Source: Mytilus californianus
Lineage: Eukaryota > Mollusca > Bivalvia > Mytilida > Mytilidae
Assembly (NCBI RefSeq): GCF_021869535.1
Contig: NW_026262593.1
Span: forward strand, 57,029,318-57,093,317
Direction: 5' to 3'
Length of the DNA stretch: 64,000 nucleotides
Under the pieces are notes generated by a model. That model saw nothing but the letters and a program-made list of their open reading frames with translations, did no database searches and had not been told where the DNA came from. Positions 13,021 through 26,100 of this stretch are shown here, piece after piece. The translations under genes were made by a program, and so were the position numbers. How positions within the stretch are numbered: position 1 is the first letter of the stretch; the number at the start of each line of letters is the position of its first letter.

Positions 13021-13277
13021 CACACCATTTTAATATACATACCACCAGTTATTACATCTCACCTGGACACAGGACTTATAATTATATATATTACGTAATA
13101 ATAACGAATGTAAAATTATCGATATGGTGAATTCAGAAGAATATAATCTGTATCAATGCACTGGCATGTTAAAAGGTATTTAGATCTGGCCGTGCACAAA
13201 AATACATTTGTTTATCTTTTTTTTTAGTTTATTTAGTTATATTTGGTCATGTTTTAAGTTCGAACAATGCACAAAAA

Positions 13278-13590
13278 AATAAGGAGATGTGGTATGACTG
13301 CCAATGAGACAACTATTCAAGAAAGTTCAAATTAAGAGGATGTATGCGGTTATATATAGGCAACCGTACGACCTTCACTAATGAAAAATACGGAAACCGT
13401 AAAGTCGGTTATAAAAGGCCCCGCCCCGACATGAAAAAATGAAACAATTCAATTGAGAAAGCTAACGGCCTAATTAATAACAAAGTAATTTACAAAAGAA
13501 AACAAGTATAACAGACTTCAAGCAACGACAACCACTGAACTACATGCTCTTGATTTTGGACAGGCACATCTTAAGAATGTGGCGAATGTG
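13278..13590 (+). repeat. ~320-bp dispersed repeat (GATGTGGTATGA family)
   Basis: Starts AGGAGATGTGGTATGACTGC and follows the family order (CAATGAGACAACTATTC, ATAGGCAACCGTACGACC, AAAGGCCCCGCCCCGACAT, GACAACCACTGAACTACATG), ending near TTAAGAATGTGGCGAATGTG. No coding capacity. Confidence 0.75.
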
Positions 13591-13755
13591 TAGGTCCTTT
13601 ATTGGTCATATAGCTCTTCACTCCTATCCTTTTTTTATACATTCTTTGGCTTTCAAATATCTAGCTTTGAGAGTTCCTGGTGAAAGTAAATCCAGAAAAG
13701 CTTTACGAATGTTTCTTTTTACAATCATACCACATCTTCTTTTTTATAAGGACCT
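13591..13755 (+). repeat. Dispersed-repeat fragment following the previous copy
   Basis: The segment TTCTTTGGCTTTCAAATATC, TAGCTTTGAGAGTTCCTGGT and AATCCAGAAAAGC resembles a repeat often seen in mussel DNA. It ends in CAATCATACCACATCTTC, the inverted end of the GATGTGGTATGA family, so two family ends face each other around it. Confidence 0.5.
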
Positions 13756-14815
13756 GTATGTGTAGATTTTCGTCTTTTACTGTTAACGACAGTGTCCCCG
13801 GGCTTCAAAGCTGAATGTAGACTTGTGTAAATTTTTTAAACATACATTTCATCATTTAACCAATTAAATGTAAAGTGTTCTAAATTCACTCCACATTTCT
13901 GAATTTATCCTCATGTATTCAAGAAGAAAGAATCACCAAATGCTTAGGCAAAACAAAAAATACCGTTTTGAGCTTTAAAGCAAAAACAACCTTAGGTAAG
14001 GATACACATAAGACTTAACAGTTCAACTTTTATTATGTTGAAACGTAACGTACTACGTATATTTGATTGATATATCATGTATTCTGTATTATTCCGCAAC
14101 AAAGCTTGCATAAAAAAGAATTGGAATGATTTAAAAACCAACATTATAAATGTACATAAACAGACAAAAATTGTACTCCGTCCCATTCATTGCTAATAAG
14201 GTTGCATAACATATAGTTTGACTGTTATCGCTTTGAATTTGCAAATTATACACAGCACTTTGCAGCAAGCGAACCATATTTAATTTTATTCATAATATGG
14301 CTTGCATTTTCAAGGAGAGAGCATGTTTTGCGGTACACACTGACAGTGTGCGTATTACCAGACAAAATTGCTGTACGGGATTTTTTGTTATCTTGATAGA
14401 TGCATACGAAATTTCAATGAATTATTTGTATTAACAAAATAACTATAATTATATCCGATTAATATAATAAAAAAATATATCGCATAAAAACTACCGTTTT
14501 ATCCTATGAGACAAAATATATCCTATTGGAGTCACATTTCTCGTATGGATTCGTAAAGGACAAAAATATCCTCAGTAACGAAAAAACAAATACCTCCATG
14601 GTATAAAAAAAATCGTCATTTGTTCAATCAAAGAGGGTAAACAAAGTTCTAATGTAAATTTATTTTTCGGATTTAATCTTTTAGACATACATTAAAACCG
14701 GTGTGGCGGATTTGCAATCATGAACGTGATGAAAAGTGCAAGTTAATCCGAGAAAGTGTTAATGTTTTTTTTTTTAAATAAAATAAAAAAAGAATTGTTA
14801 TTGTTATGATAATCT

Positions 14816-14817
<2 letters not shown>
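13756..14817. other. Non-genic AT-rich stretch
   Basis: Nothing supportable: no exon with splice signals and conserved residues, and no recognised repeat. Confidence 0.4.

Positions 14818-14846
<29 letters not shown>
14818..14846 (+). repeat. Poly-G run of 29
   Basis: Twenty-nine consecutive G residues followed by AGGGAGGG. This is the longest homopolymer in the window and its exact length is likely unreliable. It could form G-quadruplex DNA. Confidence 0.9.
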
Positions 14847-14849
14847 AGG

Positions 14850-16604
14850 GAGGGTATATCCTATATGCAAGGTGATAGGACGTGCTGCTGGAATATGTCA
14901 CATTTTCAAATTTGGAAAAATGTTAATTGGTCGGGAAACCTTTCAGAAGTATATGATAAGGTCAAGTAAAAAAGTTACTATTTTAAAATCATTCTTAAGG
15001 AATACTTGACATATTTGCCTGATCTAAACTTTTTTATTTACAAAATGCCTTTACATACATCTGATGTTTATTTTTATTTTATTTGCCACAAAACGTAGTT
15101 TATAGCTGGTTTCAAGTCAAAGTCCGCGTCTTTCATATGAGTTATTTCCCTTTGATTACTATGCGTAACGTCGCGTGAACTTTGATGAGGTAAATACATT
15201 CTCCCAAACAAAACATCCGGTAAAAACATAGGAGACCATTGCAAAATTAATTTCCCGTAGAGAATTTTAGAATGCTTCGTACATGCATTTTCGGGATAAC
15301 ACGAGGTACGTGAATCGTGTTGTAATTTTATTTTTTTTAAGAAAGTCGCTGTTTGAAACAAATATTTACACAAATAAAAAAAAATAATCGTGATTTTTTT
15401 ATGGACAGCAAAGCTTGAGCCAGACTTTACACAGGCCTTAATTAAACAAGTTGGTTTAGAAACATTCAGTATATTTTTTTCGTTTGCCTAACTTAAAAAG
15501 AATATGTTCAGTTCAACTTCTAAGATATTTTACAATTACCATGTATCATAAAAAAAACTGATAATAATATTTTGCACAAATGATATCTTTTGTTATCTAT
15601 CATATTTGTAACTTGAATACAAACCCATCATAAACATTAAATGTTCAAAAAAGTTCATCATTCTTAGGAATTTACTGCAATGTTAATGCTATCTATGTTC
15701 ACATGTATAGCTCGTTATGCAGCTTTCAGATGTATCTGGGAATTACTGGATTGAAATATCTTGGTAATATTTGACAGTTTATTATAATATTGAGTAATGT
15801 TCCCAAACTCTGTAAACAAGCTTCCTAAGCTGTGTTCACTGTAAAAACATTTTACGTATTGCATGATGTCATTTTTTATCATAAGAGTAGTTTTTCAGAC
15901 GAATCACTGCAATATTATATGTATTTTTTTATGTTTAAATACTGAGAACGGCGCGTTAGAATTGTCATTTACTTATAAGTAATTGATTTTAGTTTAACTT
16001 TAAATTTTCACTAAAAAAGTTAACCAGAATTGATGAGATCAGAAGACGTCATATTGAATCCCTTTCAGTGTATCCCTGGTATGCTTTCAGGTGGGGTTTT
16101 TTTTTTACGGAAACAATTTCATCAATAGCCGTGGATAGTTGTCGTACGGAATTGTTCTCCTTTTTAATTATCATATCAGTTTCTATTTTTTATAGTTGAA
16201 CTTGAACCATGAAAAATTTTGCGTTTATTGACATTGTTCTTGTGTATACGTCATTAACTCCATATAGCAAATGATTGTTTTGCTAAACTTACCATTTGTT
16301 ATTATATATATTAATTTGCTAAGTTTCAATTTGTCAAATAAATAGATTTCGGTGTACCAAGATTTTTATACATTTGGTCTTTTTTGCTCACATTACTCTG
16401 TTTCATTCATCAAAATATTCCGAATCATGGTTTTGTATGTTAAGTACGTTGAACTGGCCTAAATAAGGTTGATCACACCTTATTTTGAATGTTACTGATA
16501 CAACACACAGAAAACCTAGCAGATTAATTGATTATCCCATATTTATTATGTTTATACTGGTAGAAAAATCAGCTGCAAATGAAGCTTCTTGGAAGTCGTT
16601 CCTT
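14850..16604. other. Non-genic stretch
   Basis: No gene is supported. A segment near 15455-15520 (ACATTCAGTATATTTTTTTC, then GTTCAGTTCAACTTC) resembles 7378-7440, showing that blocks of this region are shared with the duplicated region to the left. Confidence 0.4.
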
Positions 16605-17125
16605 GCGCTCAATAACAGTAACCTTCTTATTGTGATATGAAGCAAATATAATTGTACAATTAAATTGGCAGACAAATAATAAATATATAGATTTCATTTT
16701 TACATTCCACAACTATTATTCTTTAGTAAATATGAAGGATATCGTAATTTAACAATAAAACAATACATAATTTTGCAATACAGTAACTATTGTTATAAGG
16801 TATGTGGCGAATAAGATTGAAAAAACAACAAAAAAACGTGATATTATTTTTTAAATGCCTTTCCAGATTAAAATCGGTCAGGTGTTTTGAATATGCTAAA
16901 TACCAAGCCTAGTTTATAAAAGCAGAAGATACATCATTTCGTGGAAAGATAAATCTAAGTATATACATTAGAACCGTGCATCATCATTTTTTTACAATAG
17001 GTGCCCAACTTGCATAGTTTTATAAAGTTATCCTTGTGACTGGCAAAACTAATGAACAAGTAGTAAATGTAAGTACGAACATTGTTATTTTTAAGTTTAG
17101 CTTTAAGGTTTTGTTGAACTTCATT
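16605..17125 (+). repeat. Duplicated block, copy 2 (partner at 1195-1725)
   Basis: Homologous to 1195-1725 with the same landmarks. Immediately after its end lies a remnant of the AGCTCACCTGGCCC dispersed repeat, followed by a short array of AATAAGGAATAAG units (about 17145-17215). Confidence 0.6.
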
Positions 17126-17274
17126 TTTAGCTGACCTGACCGAAAGGACAAATAAGGAATAAGTAACAAATAGGGAATAAGGAATCAGGAATAAATAAGG
17201 AATAAGGAATAAGTAACCGATTTGACGACCCTTTATCAGTAAATTCCCTGCTTAAATCATAGTTTCAGCTATAC

Positions 17275-18735
17275 CGTTTGCTTAATCCTGTTGCCCCTTG
17301 GTGGAGCATAGAACACTACCGATATTTCTCGACCTTCTTTTGTTTTTTGCTAGCCTATCCCAATCATGCCACTTGTATCCTTCTTTCTCCATCTCAGCTG
17401 CAACGTTTCTTCTCCAGGTGTATCTTGGTCTGCCCCTGTCACGCTTTCCTTGTGGGTTCTACTGTAAGGTTTGCCTTGTAATGCTGTTCTTTGGCTTCCT
17501 CAGTGTGTGCCCTATCCATCGCCACTTTCTCTCTTTTAACTCTTCATCAACTGGGGATTGGTTGGTCTTTTCCTACAGATCTTGGTTTGATATTTTCTCA
17601 GGCCACCTGATGTTAAGGATTCGCCTGAGACCAGTTGTTGATAAAGACCTGAAGTTTTTGAAGCAGGTTTTTTTTTGTTTTCTAAGTCTCAGCTCCATAT
17701 AAGAGTATGGTTTTTACATTTGAATTGAACAAGCATATTTTGTTCTTTAGAGTGATGTTTCATGCTTTCCAAGTTGATCCCATCATAGTAAATGCAGTTC
17801 TAGCCTAGCCATTTCTGATTTTTATATCTTTAGCTGAGCCGCCAAGATTGTCCACTACGCTTCCAAGGTATGTAAAGGAATCCACTTCTTCTAAAGCTTG
17901 GATGTTAACCATCTTGCTAGGGACCTTGTGTTTGACTTTAAAACCTTGGTCTTTTCGTGATTGAGAGAAAGGCCTGTTTCTGCAGCTTTCTTTTCAACCT
18001 GTGCTATAAAAAAGAAGATGTGGTATGATTGCCAATGAGACAACTCTCCTCAAGAGACTAAATGACACAGAAATTAACAGCTATAGGTCACCATACGGCC
18101 TTCAACAATGAGCAAAGCACATCTAGTTTGTCCTGCATTTGTTGGTGGTAGTTGGACTGCAAGGCAATGCCAGCGGCAAAGTCTAGGTCATCCAGCTGTG
18201 TGAACATGGTCCATTGGAGACCGTTTCTTCTGTCGTCTGGGCTTGCTTCATGATCCAGTCGACCGCCAGAAGGAATGACATAGGTGAAAGGATACAGCCG
18301 TGTCTTACCCCAGTTGTTATATCAAAGACCTCTGTTAATTGACCTTCATGGATGATCTTGCTCAGAATTCCTTTATAGGTGTTTCTGATGATGGTAATAA
18401 TTTTTTTAGGAATGCCATAGTGTCTCATCAACTGCCACAACACATATCTATCTAAGCTGTCAAAGGCTTTGGCAAAGTCGGCAAAAACTGAATAGAGTGA
18501 TGAATTGAACTCTTGTGAATTTTCGAGGATGATGCGTAAAGTTGCTATTTGGTCTGCACATGATCAGTTTTGTGTAAATCCAACTTGGTTGTCACAAAGC
18601 TTTTCATATATTGCATTTTTGAGTCGATTTAACATAACTCTATTTAAAACTCCCTGGAACTGATAGTAGCATTATTCCTCTATAGTGGTCACAAATGCTT
18701 AAATTGCCCTTCTTCGGAAGTTTTACCATGACCTG
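17275..18735 (-). pseudogene. Decayed LINE reverse transcriptase (ORF2 3' part)
   Basis: On the minus strand, 18443-18183 is open and encodes 86 residues with LMRHYGIPKKIITIIRNTYK near the start and TTGVRHGCILSP, an RT motif resembling the VRQGCxLSP block of non-LTR reverse transcriptases. Upstream on the minus strand (about 18735-18445) broken frames still show PKKGNLSICDHYRG-like and ADFAKAFDSLD-like stretches. Downstream, around 17300-17480, the minus strand shows [16 protein letters not shown] and GRPRYTWRR-type C-terminal traces. Frameshifts and an inserted repeat (18005-18118) destroy the ORF. It resembles RTE/CR1-like endonuclease-reverse transcriptases common in marine invertebrates; the clade is uncertain. 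It is inactive. Confidence 0.8.
18005..18118 (+). repeat. GATGTGGTATGA-family copy nested in the LINE
   Basis: Starts AAAGAAGATGTGGTATGATT and runs through GGTCACCATACGGCCTTCAA, ending near AATGAGCAAAGC. It interrupts the LINE pseudogene, so it is younger than that insertion. It is truncated to about a third of the family length. Confidence 0.8.
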
Positions 18736-20048
18736 ATTGATAGCAATGAACTGTGATGTGTGAGAATTTTTCGTATCTGTCATATACATATTTCCTGTTT
18801 ACTGATATTTAAGTATGTTGAATGAACACACATTTTTAATGACTTCTACCTGTAATACTGGTGACCCCAATGACTTCATATTTGGGTAGCGGCTTGAACA
18901 TGATGATTGTGTGTGCAGTTCTGGATGTCTCAAGATTTGTATGTACTTTCTGTTTTCGGATACTGGAGTTGTGAATCGTCATAAACTTAGCAGAACAACT
19001 GATGTACCATTGGTTGTATACTGAATGAATAACAGTGTATCTAATCAACTTATGATGTGTAATATTAAAAAGCTGAAAACATAATTTAAAGTATATAACA
19101 TTTTGTTTGTTATGTTATAAAAATCGACTAAAATCATCTTCTAAAAACAATTTGCAGGCACTTTGAAGAAAACTATCCAGAACACATTTTATGACATTAT
19201 CTAAGGTTCATGATGTTTTTAAAACGTTTTGAAAATATTTCGAGAAAATATATGTGAAACAATTATCAAAATGTTTTATAGGTCCTTCGTTTGCACATTA
19301 TGTTTTTGCGAAATTTTTTCCATCATACACTTGTATCTTTTCATACATTTTATTGCGATGTCTTCATGACATTTGACATAATAATTTACTTACATTTGAA
19401 AAATTTGCTTGTGTTTAATGGGCTTCAAGTCTGTCCTCGATTTTTATATTCAAAAGTACAAAAAATATAATAGTAAAATTTTCAATATGACAACACAAAT
19501 GAAATGAAATATATGCTAGGACTTTGGGGTCGTCCCCGATTCCTGCTATTTGAAAGGAATGTTTAAATATATTTAAACTTGTTAAGATTCTCTTCAACAA
19601 ACCATATATTTTCTTTTTTGGCATGGCAAGATGCAGTAAATGACATATTATGTGTCCGAAAAGTCATTTTACTTTCATTTGAGAAGGAAAATATTATTTT
19701 GCAACTTGCTGAGATCCCCAAACATCATATATTTTTGTACCTGCCAATCTTAATTGAATGATATAAAAGAAGAGTCCCCAAGAGTATGTTAATGGATCTC
19801 CATTTGCCATACAATATTTTGTATCTTACAGGTTCTAAAAAAGTACAATGAAGTATGTCAGGTAGTTATTCCAAACTGAAACAATGTCCATGGTATTCCT
19901 TGCTTAAGACTTTGTTAATCAAGATTGAAAGTGCAAGCTTTAAAAATATTATAGTTCACAGCTATCAAAATAAGGTTGTAGCTTTTGTTAACAAATCTTT
20001 TAAATATCTGGACATGAATTTCATTCATTATCTGTTTTTCCTTTTTAG
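18736..20048. other. Region upstream of the TRPM-like gene model
   Basis: No exon could be supported. It must hold either the promoter and 5' leader or an intron of the gene starting at 20049; the sequence does not decide between them. No TATA-plus-initiator arrangement stands out against the AT-rich background. Confidence 0.35.
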
Positions 20049-20062
20049 TATCAGATCATAGT

Positions 20063-20122
20063 ATGGCTGAATCCAGTAAACTACTGCCGGGAGCGACTTC
20101 TTCAAACAATTTGGAGGCTGAG
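20063..20122 (+). CDS. TRPM-like gene, exon 1 (possible start exon)
   Basis: Encodes MAESSKLLPGATSSNNLEAE and ends in a GTATTT donor in phase 0. The ATG at 20063 is the first in frame, but an acceptor-like TTTTTAG ends at 20048 and the frame stays open from there (SDHS before the Met). So this may be an internal exon and the protein may extend further upstream. The GAG|GAG junction with exon 2 keeps the frame. Confidence 0.5.
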
Positions 20123-23100
20123 GTATTTTGTAAACTATTATTTGTTTCAATCACTCAAATATAACATGGTAACCTTGAAGGATGAACTACATAAATGTTT
20201 CAATGAAAAAATTATTCTATAAATTATGAAACAAGTTAATTTACAATAGATAAAAAAGGAGAATAGCATCTATAAGAATTATATGAATGTGTGTATTTAT
20301 GAATAACAAATTTTTACGTGAATTGTTTTTTTTTTAAGAAAAACAATTTATTTCACATACTAGTACATTGAGCTTTGACATCCGACGAAGTATACATTGT
20401 TATTACATTTTTAATGTATCTTCATGGCTTAAATAAATGGTAACATGTAACGTTTGACATCTGCCTTTAAAAAGCGAGGTCATTATAGTAAAAATTAAAA
20501 TGGTCGAGTACTGATGAATACAATATTTTAACTGGCTCAAATGCCATAAACAACCAATTGTTTAACATTTCACAGCGGTATTACATGTTACTTTTATTAT
20601 TCTTCCCTTAGTTTATTTATTTTGTATTTACTTTGTATCATAGATCAAATTTAAATGTTCAGTGTATGTTCACTGGTGTTAATATGTCTTTTGATTGAGT
20701 TAAGCCATTTCAATTTATATTTTATAGTGTGTATTTCTATGTTGTGATGTTACACTATTGTTTCAGATAAGGGTGAAGGTTTTGTACCATAAAAACGTTT
20801 AAACCCGCTGCAAATGTTTGCACCTGTCCTAAGTCAGGAATCTGATGTTCAGTAATTGTCGTTTGTTGATGTGGTTCATATGTGTTTCTCGTTTCTCTTT
20901 TTTTATATAGATTAGACCGTTGGTTTTCCCGTTTGAATGGTTTTACACTAGTAATTTTTGGGGCCCCTTTATAGCTTGCTGTTTGTTGTGAGCCAAGGCT
21001 CCGTGTTAAAGACCGTACTTTGGCATATAATGGTTTACTTTTATAAATTTTGACTTGGATGGAGAGTTGTCTCATTGGCACTCATACCACATCTTCTTAT
21101 ATAACAAATACATACAAAAAAAAGATATCATAAAAAATCATCATACATAAAGCTATATTTAAAGGTCGGTATATTCAATAAAATTACAAACATAAGCTCT
21201 GAAGACCTTTTAAAACCGACGAACGGTAAGCATAACAAACAAAACATTTTGGGTTAATTTCAAGTCAAATGAGTCATGGACTCATACAATTCTATAAACC
21301 AAGCAAGAGTTCATAGTATGCATACTTAAAACACGAACGTTCTATTAAGCAGCTTAAACACACACATTCTGGAGCATGCACGTATGTGGTACAAACACAA
21401 AAGAAAATGTAAAAGGGTTTGCAACAGAGAAAAGCACATAGAGATAAGTAAAGTAACTAGTTTTAGCAAAAGATGGAAACACGAAATAAATCAAAATTTG
21501 GTGACTATGTTGAACGAATCTATCCCATCGAACTTGAGATAAAGGATACAAGAGATATAGTTCAGTTTGCCTCATATCTTAACTTACATCTAGAAATTGA
21601 CATTGAAGGTCAGTTGAAAACAAAACTTTACGACAAAAAAGATGATTTCAGCTTCCCAGTTGTGAACTTTCCATTTCTACGTAGCAAAATTCCTGCAGCG
21701 CCTGCATACGTAGTACATATCTCCCAGTTGATACGATATTCCCGGACTTGTATTTCGTATGATGATTTCCTTGATAGAGGGTTTCTGCTCACAAGGAAGC
21801 TATTAAACCAAGTTGAAGTCATCCCTTCGTAAGTTTTACGGACGCCACCACGAGTTGGTTGACCGTTAGGGAATATCCGTTTCACAGATGATAACGGATA
21901 TGTTCCTAATGTCGTGACTACAATCCCGTACCTTTTCCCGAATGTGACCTAGCGAATTAGATTTATTACCGGGTTAAAACATTTAATAGCATGAGCAACA
22001 CGACGGGTGCCACATGTGGAGTAGGATCTGCTTACACTTCCGGAGAGCCTGATATCACCCCAAGTTTTTGGTGGGGTTCGTGTTGCTCAGTCTTTAGTTT
22101 TCTATGTTGTGTTTTGTGTACTATTGTTTGTCTCTTAGTCTTTTTTTCTTTTTTAGCCATGGCGTTGTCTGTTTTCTTTCGACATATGAATTTGAATGTC
22201 CCTCTGGTATCTTTCGTCCCTCTTTTAAGTTAACAAAAACATTTGCCATGCTGAAAAAACAAAGCATACAATTAAAAAAAGCTCACAGAATTAACTGGTT
22301 TTACTGATGAGTCTATTGTGGAATACACTCGCATCTGGCCTACAACATTTTAATTCTGGTATCTAAGATGATTTTGTTTTGCAGGCGAAACATTGGCATA
22401 AGCAGAACAAGAATTTAATAAGATCTTTAATTGATTAAAAGATATTTGCTTACGCAGCTCATCTGGTAGCTTATTTCAAAGTTTAGCCCAACATACCTTA
22501 AGGATTGTAGGTACAATGCAGCTGTTTTCACAGGTGGTAGGTCTGCAGTATCCTTGTATTTAATATATTAAGACATTTCCTTAACGTTAACAAAACCATA
22601 AAGATAAACATGACACTCTTTTTTGCTAATTTAGAAAAAAACAATAGCCAATAATCTCATTCTTCTAATTTTTAAAGATGGTAATTTTGATTTGCTGAAA
22701 CGTCTTTATGAATACATCTGAGAGTTCTTTTTGAATTTTCGCAATCTTTTTAGTATTTACCTCCCCACCAAAGTTTCAAATTAGGGCGCAGTAGTCGAAG
22801 TTGGAGATAATGAAGAAAACTAAATTGTTATATTTTCAAGGTTTGTTAGGTGTTTACCAATTCTCATTTTAACTTTAATCTGCTTAGAAGCTTTTTGACA
22901 TACTATAGAGACATTGTTATTAAAATTTAGTTTAAACTCTAATGTAGCTGCTAAAAGTTTAACTTCATTTTCACATTTTATTTCAACACCTCCTAAAATA
23001 AATTTTAAGTGTTTGTCCTTTTTTTATACATTTCATTTCATTTATTGAAAACAGCCTATTTATTTTTAAATTAAATAATTACAACATTAAAACTTTCTTT

Positions 23101-26100
23101 CAAATCATACCAAAGAGTGGGAATCACGATTTCGAGACTAAAACGAAATTTCCAGAAAAAGTATTTAAGATAAGCATAAGCTGTCAGATAAATGGAATAT
23201 GAATCAACCGTAAATTTGTGGTGCAAAATAGCTAATCATTAACCTTTGAAAGAATGATCAATATGGCATTTCAGCAGTATAAGAAAGTGACATGTTTATC
23301 CTTATTGCATAAATCGATGTTATATGCAGTTTGATCAATTACAACATAGGAGCGTATACACCAATGATAGCTTGAACCTGTTCCAGAGCACAAATGATAA
23401 ACGTGTGTTCATAGTATAATATTAATATTCAAATCGTTGGCTATTTATATAAATTTTATCTTTTCGATTTGCATTAACAGATGTAAGTTTTTATTTATAG
23501 GAGAGAGCACGAAAAAAGGAACTGACGTTAATACCACCTTTGTATCTAGTATTCGAAGGTCGAAATGAGGACGCAGTGGATGTTAGCAAAATATCACTTA
23601 TTGAACAGATAACTGAATTTGCAAGTCAGTGTATGCAGGAGTTTTCAAATGTAGCAGACAATTTAACATAGTTTTAATTAATACATTTTAAAGAAATTAA
23701 TAGGATAATGGATTATCATTTTTTAAATGACGTCACACAAAAGCAATGTTGGAAACTTGACTAAGATAATACCTAACTTAGATATAAGAAGATGTGGTAT
23801 GAGTGCCAATTGTTTATTTTATTTTAGATTATGGCTTATTCTTATTTAATCTTACTGATTAATGATTGGTCATCGACCTGTTGTTGTTGACTGATCGGTG
23901 ACTTACGGATGTACTCAGTAAATCCGACGAATTTAAAGTCACAGTTGTAATCCTATTGATATTCACTTTCAAGCCAATTTCAAAAATGCACAGTTAGTGG
24001 CAAAGTTAGTATTGCTATGTTTTTGAGAGTGTTCAGATTGTAGGTTTCAGTACTGAATTTCTTAGACGTTAAGTGACTCAATATGTCTATATTTTTCGAT
24101 TATAAATTGAATAAATATATCTTAAAATGTTGACCAAAACTATTACTTTTATTGTGACACTATTTAAGGGGTATTAAATTTAACACTGCCAATGCACTCA
24201 AACTGTATGTACTACTGCTTGATTGTATAGAACGATATCTTGTTGACATCTCGTGTTGTGATTCATTTAGAAATTCAAGCATATGGTAATGTGTATATAT
24301 TTTCAATTTGATAATTGTCTAAGACGGTTAGAATTTATTCTATTATGGCCATTCGTTTAATACTGTAAACACTTTATATTGTATGTTTACAAAGTTATTA
24401 CTCCTAATTGAACACGATTAGACTTAACACAGAAACGTATGTACTTTCTTTTTTCCTACAAATGCTCATGCACAATGTATCTTATATTCAGAGTGTTTTC
24501 AAAGCAAATAATTCTTTGTGTAATGATTTTACAGAAAAGACAAAGATTCCTTGTCATATCATAGGACAAACCGTTTTGTTGCACAGTGTAGTTGCAAATC
24601 ATACCAACACACCTCAGATTAAGGTACGTTTCGTTTACATGTGTCTATACTATTTTTTTAAAGACTTAATATTAACCAGAAGATTTTTATTCTGTAACGC
24701 AAGATTGCCAAACTTACAAAATAGCAGTGTTGAAATAATTTAGAAAGGTAAAACATTTTGCAAACTGATTGATTCAATATTCGCAAAGTCCGGTGGTTAT
24801 AATTAAATGCATATGCAAGACGTAAACGAATTGGATGCTTTGCGGACAGTTTTTACTGTCACTGGAGAATAAGGTGATATTGATAGTGGTATACCCTTGT
24901 ATTTTATACATTGTAACATTCCGGAAACGGAACCCTTCGAGATTTATCGGAGTAGATGTTTAACGTGCAGAGAATTTGACCCTCTAGACTAATAGGGGAA
25001 AACAATGGTATGGGAAGCTGCATATGCACCTTTGACCTTTTATGTACTCTCATTTGTTAAAATTTCATGCTATTTATTGAAATATTGCAAAAATGAAATA
25101 TTTTGAGTGGATTGAGTCTCCAAAGCACATTTTATCATGTTTATTAGAAAATTGCCTTGAAATAGGACTCTACCGTGAATATTAGTAGACAGAGGAAGCC
25201 ATACTCAGTGTTTTATGGTGTTTCTTTTTACTTTTTCTCCTAGTTGTTTTTTTTTTTATTTATTTATAATAGAAAACATTTTCCTTAGTAATACTTTATT
25301 AAATATACAGTTATAAGTAAATGAAATTGTTTTTGAAGCAGAAACAGAAAAATATTCACTATAATGTCCCTCTCTGGAGTGCGACGTAAATTTAAGTTTT
25401 ACGTACTAAGTATTTATTGAAACCTTCATTAAGTCAGTAAACTTTTTTCAGGATAGTTCATTCAGCTTGAATACTTAGATTATTCATTTATTATCAGAGT
25501 TCGTGCATAGATGAGTGAAAGTTACCCCAAAACTTTGATTTATTGGCCTACACAAGTTGAAATTTTGAGGAAATGAGAGGTATAAATGGTCCAAAAGGGG
25601 ACCTTATATTAAAGACAAAGAGGTGCATTAGTGGTATTTGTCATCTTAGAGTCATCTTTTGTATCATATTCAACTGATTGTAAGCAGATGAGATAAACAT
25701 TTGATAATTGATAGGTCCACACTATATTCTATCATGATGCGGCTTGGTTTTGATTTTGCCAAAAAAAAATTTTGGTCGAATCGCTGTAGATGTCGTCTTA
25801 CATTATACTAGATTTTTCTTAAACTATTGAACTGATTATGCATAACTTGACAACCAGTATTACAAAGAAAAAAAATCACATTCATTTTTTTTTCATCAAA
25901 AAAGTCTTCTTTAGGTGTAATACCACCAAAGCATAGTACATCACATCCGGTTGCATACGAAAAAGGGTCGAATAAAAATATTCCCTTGAATTTGACAGTT
26001 GTAGGAAATTAATCCTACATTTCATTGCAGTAAACAATTTGTGAGTCATAAACTGATATATTGGGTGTTTCACAGCACCATTTTTTTTTATTTGGTGTTT

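Larger units (their letters stand above)
20123..23500 (+). other. Intron 1 with several repeats
   Basis: About 3.4 kb between exons 1 and 2. It carries an inverted GATGTGGTATGA-family copy, a fragment of a retroelement with RT-derived coding sequence, its long 3' repeat, and a decayed hammerhead-like motif. The rest (22400-23490) shows nothing supportable. Confidence 0.5.
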
